Origin: Cymbidium sinense
Lineage: Eukaryota > Streptophyta > Magnoliopsida > Asparagales > Orchidaceae
Length of the DNA stretch: 64,000 nt
Direction: 5' to 3'
NCBI GenBank assembly: GCA_021442155.1
Contig: CM038214.1
Location: 316,665,001-316,729,000, forward strand
The translations under genes and the position numbers were made by a program. Positions 59,528 through 64,000 of this stretch are shown in pieces (positions within the stretch are counted from its first letter, which is position 1; every line of letters starts with the position of its first letter). The notes below the pieces were generated by a model. That model was not told the origin of the DNA. It saw only the letters and a list, made by a program, of their open reading frames with translations, and made no database searches.

Positions 59528-60014
59528 TTTTTTTTAATATATAATAAATTCAAATTCAGCATTACTTCTTTTCAATTTTATCAACCAAGTAACAAACCAA
59601 GTTTTCTAAGACATAAGCAATGACATAAATTGAAAATGAGCACACAAAAAATAAATAAATAACCCTAGATAACTAGAGTCATCTCTATGGTAAAGACATA
59701 GTTCCATAAGCATCAGATCGGATTGGTTATTCTTCATTTTCTCTAGTTCTTATCAAAAACACCCCAGCCTCTCAAGAAGCGAGATTGCCCATCATATCCC
59801 CTATCTCTCCTTCCACCACCACCATGGTTATAACCTCCATCGCTCCTCCCGCCTCCATAACCACCACTACTCTGACCACCACCTCCATATCCACCAACAC
59901 ATCCAGATCCCCCACTACTGAGATAACCGCTGCCTTTGCCTTTGCCTCCACCACTAGATCTAGACTGAGCCTAATTGATGGTGATGTTTCTGCAATCAAG
60001 GTTCTACCCATTCT
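59528..60014 (-). pseudogene. Glycine-rich RNA-binding protein 3' fragment, copy 4
   Basis: From 60014 on minus the sequence reads NLDCRNITIN, then TAG, then AQSRSSGGG. A long Gly-rich tail follows (GGYGGGGQSSGGYGGGRSD, then NHGGGGRRDRGYDG). There is a second stop just upstream, in the NG(Q) codon. The nonsense codon before AQSR is the same as in copies 1 and 2. The 3' UTR and the A-tract (T-run at 59528-59535 on plus) are present. The left flank (GGGTTCTAGTTTTAGTTTA) is the same as in copy 3. Confidence 0.82.
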
Positions 60015-63000
60015 TATGGTTTAGGTTTAGGTTTATTAGGTTTAAGGGTTTAGGTTTATTTTTTAATTTGTTTATTTGCTTTAGGTTTACTATTAGGGTT
60101 TGGAGTTTAGGGTTTAGGGTTTATGATTTAGTGCTAGGGTTTAGGGTTTAGGGTTTTAGGATTATTGCTTTTAGGGTTTAGGGTTTAGGGTTAGGGTTTA
60201 GGGTGCAGGGTTTAGGGTTGTAGATTTAGGGTTTAAGCTTCTTTTTAAAAAAAAGAAAAGTAAATAAATCAGTTGGTTTTGGTTTATTTAGTATATTTAG
60301 TTTATTTTTTTATTTTATTTTACTTTATTTTTTATTTTTACATAGGTTTATTTTTTTTATTTAATTTAGTTTATTTAATTTAGGTTTATTTATTTTAGTT
60401 TAGGTTTTTATTTTAGTTTATTTTTTAGGATTAGGTTTAGGTTTAGGTTTATTTTTTAGTTCAGTTATATTTTTATTTATTTTTTAGGTTTAGCTTTTAT
60501 TTTTATTTTTAGGTTTAGGTTTAGGTTTTTATATTATTTTTGCAGGTTTAGGTTTTAGGTTTTTATTTTAGGTTAATTTTTGGGTATTATTTTTTTATTT
60601 TAGGTTTAGGTTTTATTTATTTTCATTTAGTTTAGATTTAGGTTTATTTTATTTTTATTTTATATTTAAGTTTTTTTTAGTTTATGGTTTAGGTTTTATT
60701 TTTATTTATGTTTAGGTTTTATTTTTTGGTTTCTTTTTAAGGTTTAGATTTTTATTTAGTTTTTATTTTATTTGATTTTAGGTTTCTTTTATTTTTATTT
60801 TATGTATAGTTTTTTACTTTATTTAGGTTTTTATTGTTAAGTTAATATTATTTTTAGTTTAGTTTATGTTTTTATTTATTTTTAAATTAGTTCATTTTTA
60901 TTTTATTTTTATTCTATTTTTATGTTTAGGTTTAGCTGTTAGTTTAGGTTTTCATGTTATTTAATTTTTTTATTTTATTTAGGTTTAGTTTTTATTATTT
61001 TATTATTATGTTAATTTAGTTCAAGTTTAAGTTTTAAGGTTTTTAGGTTTTAGGGTTTATGGTTTAGGGTTTTAGGGTTTAGGATTTTAAGGGTTAGGGT
61101 TTAGGATTTAGTGTTTATGCTTTAAAGGTTAGAGTTTTTGGGTTTAGGGTTATCATAGGTTTTAGGGTTTTGGCTTTAGGCTTTACGATTTATGGTTTTT
61201 AGGGTTTAGGGTTTAGGGTTTAGGGTTAGTTTAGTGTTTAAGTTTTAGGCTTTTAGGGTTTAGGGTTTATGGTCTAGGGTTTAGGGTTAGTGTTATGGTT
61301 TAGGATTTAGGGTTTAGGCTTTAGTGTTTAAGGTGTAGGATTTAGGGTTTAGGGTTAGTTTAGGGTTTTTTATGGTTTAGGGTTTAGTGTTTTTTATGGT
61401 TTTTGGTTTAGATTTGTAGGTTTTGGGTTTAGGGTTAGTTTTAGGGTTTAAGTTTTTGAGATTTGTTTTAAGATTTAGTGTTTAGGGTTTAGGGTTTTTA
61501 AATTAAATAAACAGGTAGGTTTAAGTTTATTTGGTTTATTTTATTTTTTTATTTTTATTTATGTTTTTTATTTTAGATTATATTTTAGGTTTATGTTTAG
61601 GTTTATATTTACTTTTAAGTTTAGCTTTATTTTATTTTATTTTTTAGGTTTAGGTTTTATTTTTTGTTTTTAGGTTTATGTATAAGTTTTTATTTTATTT
61701 TTTTAGGTTTAGGTTTTAAGTTTTTATTTTAGGTTTATTTTTAGGTTTTAGTTTTTTAGTTTAGGTTTAGGTTCATTTGTAGTTTATTTTATTTTATTTA
61801 GTTTAGGTTTAGGTTTAGGTTTAGGTTTAGTTTATTTTAGGTTTAGGTTTAAGTTTTATTTATTTTAGTTTCGGTTTAAGTTTATTTTATTTTTATTTTA
61901 GGTTTAGGTTTTTTTCTTCTTTCTGATTTAGGTTTTATTTTTTATATATTTATAGGTTTTATTTTTAGGTTTAGGTTTAGTTTTTATTTTATTTTTATTT
62001 TATGTTTAGGTTTATTTTATTTAGGTTTTTTATTTTTTATGTTTATTTAATGTTTTTGTTTTGTTTGGATTTTTATTTATTTTAGTTTAGTTTAGTTATT
62101 ATTTTTATTTTATTTTATTTTAGGTTTAGGTTTAGTTTTAGGTTTAAGTTTGGGTTTTAGTTAATGTTTTTATTTTATTTTATTTATTTTACTTTATTTA
62201 GGTTTATGCTATTTTATTTATTTTATTTTTAGGTTTTATTTAGTTTATGTTTAGGTTTTTATGTTTCTACAGTTTAAGGTTTAGGGTTTGGGGTTTAGGG
62301 TTTAGGTTTAAGGGTTTAAGGTTTAAGGGTTTAGGGTTTATGGTTTAGTGTTTAGGTTTTAGTTATTTTAGTTTAGTTTTTTTAATTTAGATTTATGATA
62401 ATTTTATTTTGTTTATTTTATGATTAAGTTTTCTTTTATAGTTTAGGGTTAAAGTTTTATTTTTTATTTGTTTTTAGGTTTATTTTTAAGGTTTAAGTTT
62501 TTATTTAGTTTTTATTTTATTTTATTTTAGGGTTATTTTACTGTTATTTTACATTTAGTTTTAATTTTATTTAGGTTTTTTATTTTTAGGTTTATTTTAT
62601 TTTTTTTATTTTAGCTTAGGTTTTCATTTATTTAATTTTAGTTTAGTTTTTAAATTTTATTTTATTTTAATTTTCTATTTAAATTTAGGTTTACATTTAG
62701 GTTTAGGTCTTAGTTTAGGTTTTTATTTTATTTAGGATTAGTGTTTTTTATTTATTTTATTTTTAGGTTTAGGTTTTTAGGTTTTTAGGGTTTAGGGCTT
62801 AGGGTTTAGGGTTTAGGATTTAGAGTTTTAGGATTTAGGGTTGTAGGTTCAAGGTTCAGTGTTAGTTTTATGGTTTAAGGTTTAGGGTTATGGTATATTT
62901 TATTTTATTTTTTTTTTATTGTTTATGTTTATTTTTAATTTATTTTAATTTATTTAGTTTAGGTTTAGGTTAATGTTTAGTATATTTTAGGTTTAGGTTT

Positions 63001-63418
63001 AGGTTTTATTTATTTTAGTTTAGTTTATTTTAGTTTAGGTTTTGGTTTATTTTAATTTATTTTTTATTTAGGTTTTATTTTTAGATTTATTTTTTACATT
63101 TAGGTTTAGGTTTCTTTTAGGTTTACTTTTTATTTTATTTAGGTTGTTTTATTTTTGAGTTTAGTTTATGTTTTTGTTTATTTTCTTTTAGGTTTGTTTT
63201 TATTTTAATTTAGGTTTAGGTTTTAGCTAAATTTAATTTAATTTTCTTTTTAGTTTAGGTTTTTTATTTATTTTGTTTTTACATTTTATTTAGGTTAGGT
63301 TTAGGTTTTTAGCTTTTTACGATTTAGGGTTTACGGTTTAGGGTTTATTTAAGGTTTAGGGTTTACGGTTTAAGGTTTAGGGTTTTTTGGATTTAGGGTT
63401 TAGGGTTTTTGGTTTTTG

Positions 63419-63904
63419 GTTTTTTTTTTAAGAGAGAACAAATTTAGATTCAATATTTTTTTTATTTCCTCAACTAAGTAACACACCAAGTTTTCTAATA
63501 CACAAGCAATTACTTAGATCAAAAATGCGCATGCATAGAGCAAATCAAAAACCCTTGATAACTAGAACCATCTCTAATGTAAAGGCATTGTTCTATAAGC
63601 AGTAGATCGGATTTGCCATTCTTCAGTTTCTCCAGTTCCCATCAAAACCATCTGGACCTCTCGAGCAGTAGGATCCACATCATATCCCTGATCTCTCCCT
63701 CCGCCATCACCACGGCTGTAACCTCCGTCGCTCCTCCGCTTCCATAATTACAATTTCTCTAACTACTACATACATATCCACCAGCACCTCCAGATCCCCC
63801 ACCACCACTATGATAACTGCCTCCTCTGCCTTCACCTCCGCCTCTAGAACTTGACAGAACCTGGTTGACGGTGATGTTCCTGCTGTCAAAGTTCTTGCTC
63901 ATTC
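63419..63904 (-). pseudogene. Glycine-rich RNA-binding protein 3' fragment, copy 5
   Basis: The minus strand reads NFDSRNITVNQ, where CAG stands at the position that is TAG in copies 1, 2 and 4. A local insertion then changes the AQSR block, and RGGGEGRGGSYHSGGGG follows. A stop comes later in the Gly-rich part. The end reads DGNWRN-like with a stop near 63640. The 3' UTR and A-tract (T-run from 63421 on plus) are conserved. It is only 3.9 kb from copy 4, so this spacing is shorter than the others. Confidence 0.8.
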
Positions 63905-64000
63905 ATAGGATTTATGTTTAAGTTTATTAGGCTTTAGGGCTTAGGCTTTATTTTTTTACTTTTTATAGGTTTTAATTTTAGATTTATTTTTTATGTTTAG

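Larger units (their letters stand above)
59223..64000 (+). repeat. Telomere-like satellite, segment 5
   Basis: The satellite resumes after LINE 3 and runs off the right edge. It contains pseudogene copies 4 and 5. Anchors lie near 60254 and 61497. TTTAGGG-rich blocks are at 59235-59450, 60095-60235, 61040-61500, 62270-62350, 62785-62890 and 63320-63420. The unit GGGTTTATTGCTTTTAG near 16059 recurs as TTATTGCTTTTAGGG near 60162, linking this end with segment 1. Confidence 0.9.

Overview
This window looks like repeat-dominated heterochromatin from a flowering plant. The evidence is Arabidopsis-type telomere-like repeats (TTTAGGG), three L1 LINEs with the plant domain order, a Tat-type Ty3/gypsy remnant, a plant-type RTE LINE, and fragments of a plant glycine-rich RNA-binding protein gene. 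I see no intact host gene, tRNA, rRNA or CRISPR array. Almost all coding similarity is decayed transposon or pseudogene. Species cannot be named from the sequence.

Layout. 1-6.4 kb is AT-rich noncoding DNA with several families of diverged short tandem repeats. 6.4-10.9 kb is a decayed plus-strand Tat-like gypsy pol (protease, RT, two RNase H domains, integrase), and 10.9-13.45 kb is its probable 3' noncoding tail with ~413-bp tandem repeats. From 13.46 kb to the right edge the background is a degenerate telomere-derived satellite covering about 26 kb. It always has TTTAGGG on the plus strand. TTTAGGG-rich blocks alternate with TTTATTTT-rich blocks, and a recurring anchor close to AAATTAAGTAAACCAGTAGG separates them.

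The satellite is interrupted by an RTE LINE (17.2-19.1 kb, plus strand) and by three L1 LINEs (27.9-36.6, 39.9-47.7 and 52.9-59.2 kb, all minus strand). All three L1 poly(A) tails abut CCCTAAA-like sequence. Five copies of a ~480-bp minus-strand fragment of a glycine-rich RNA-binding protein gene (C-terminal coding part plus 3' UTR and an A-tract) are part of the satellite. Three of them share the same nonsense codon.

Working model (inference). An L1 machinery with a preference for TTTAGGG DNA placed both its own copies and a 5'-truncated retrocopy of a host mRNA into telomere-like repeats in one orientation. The retrocopy then decayed and was multiplied with the satellite. The L1 copies differ in family, truncation point and deletions, so they look like separate insertions rather than duplicates of one. 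The most notable things are this telomere-repeat/LINE association, the pseudogene-bearing satellite, and the long repeat-bearing 3' regions of the L1 elements.
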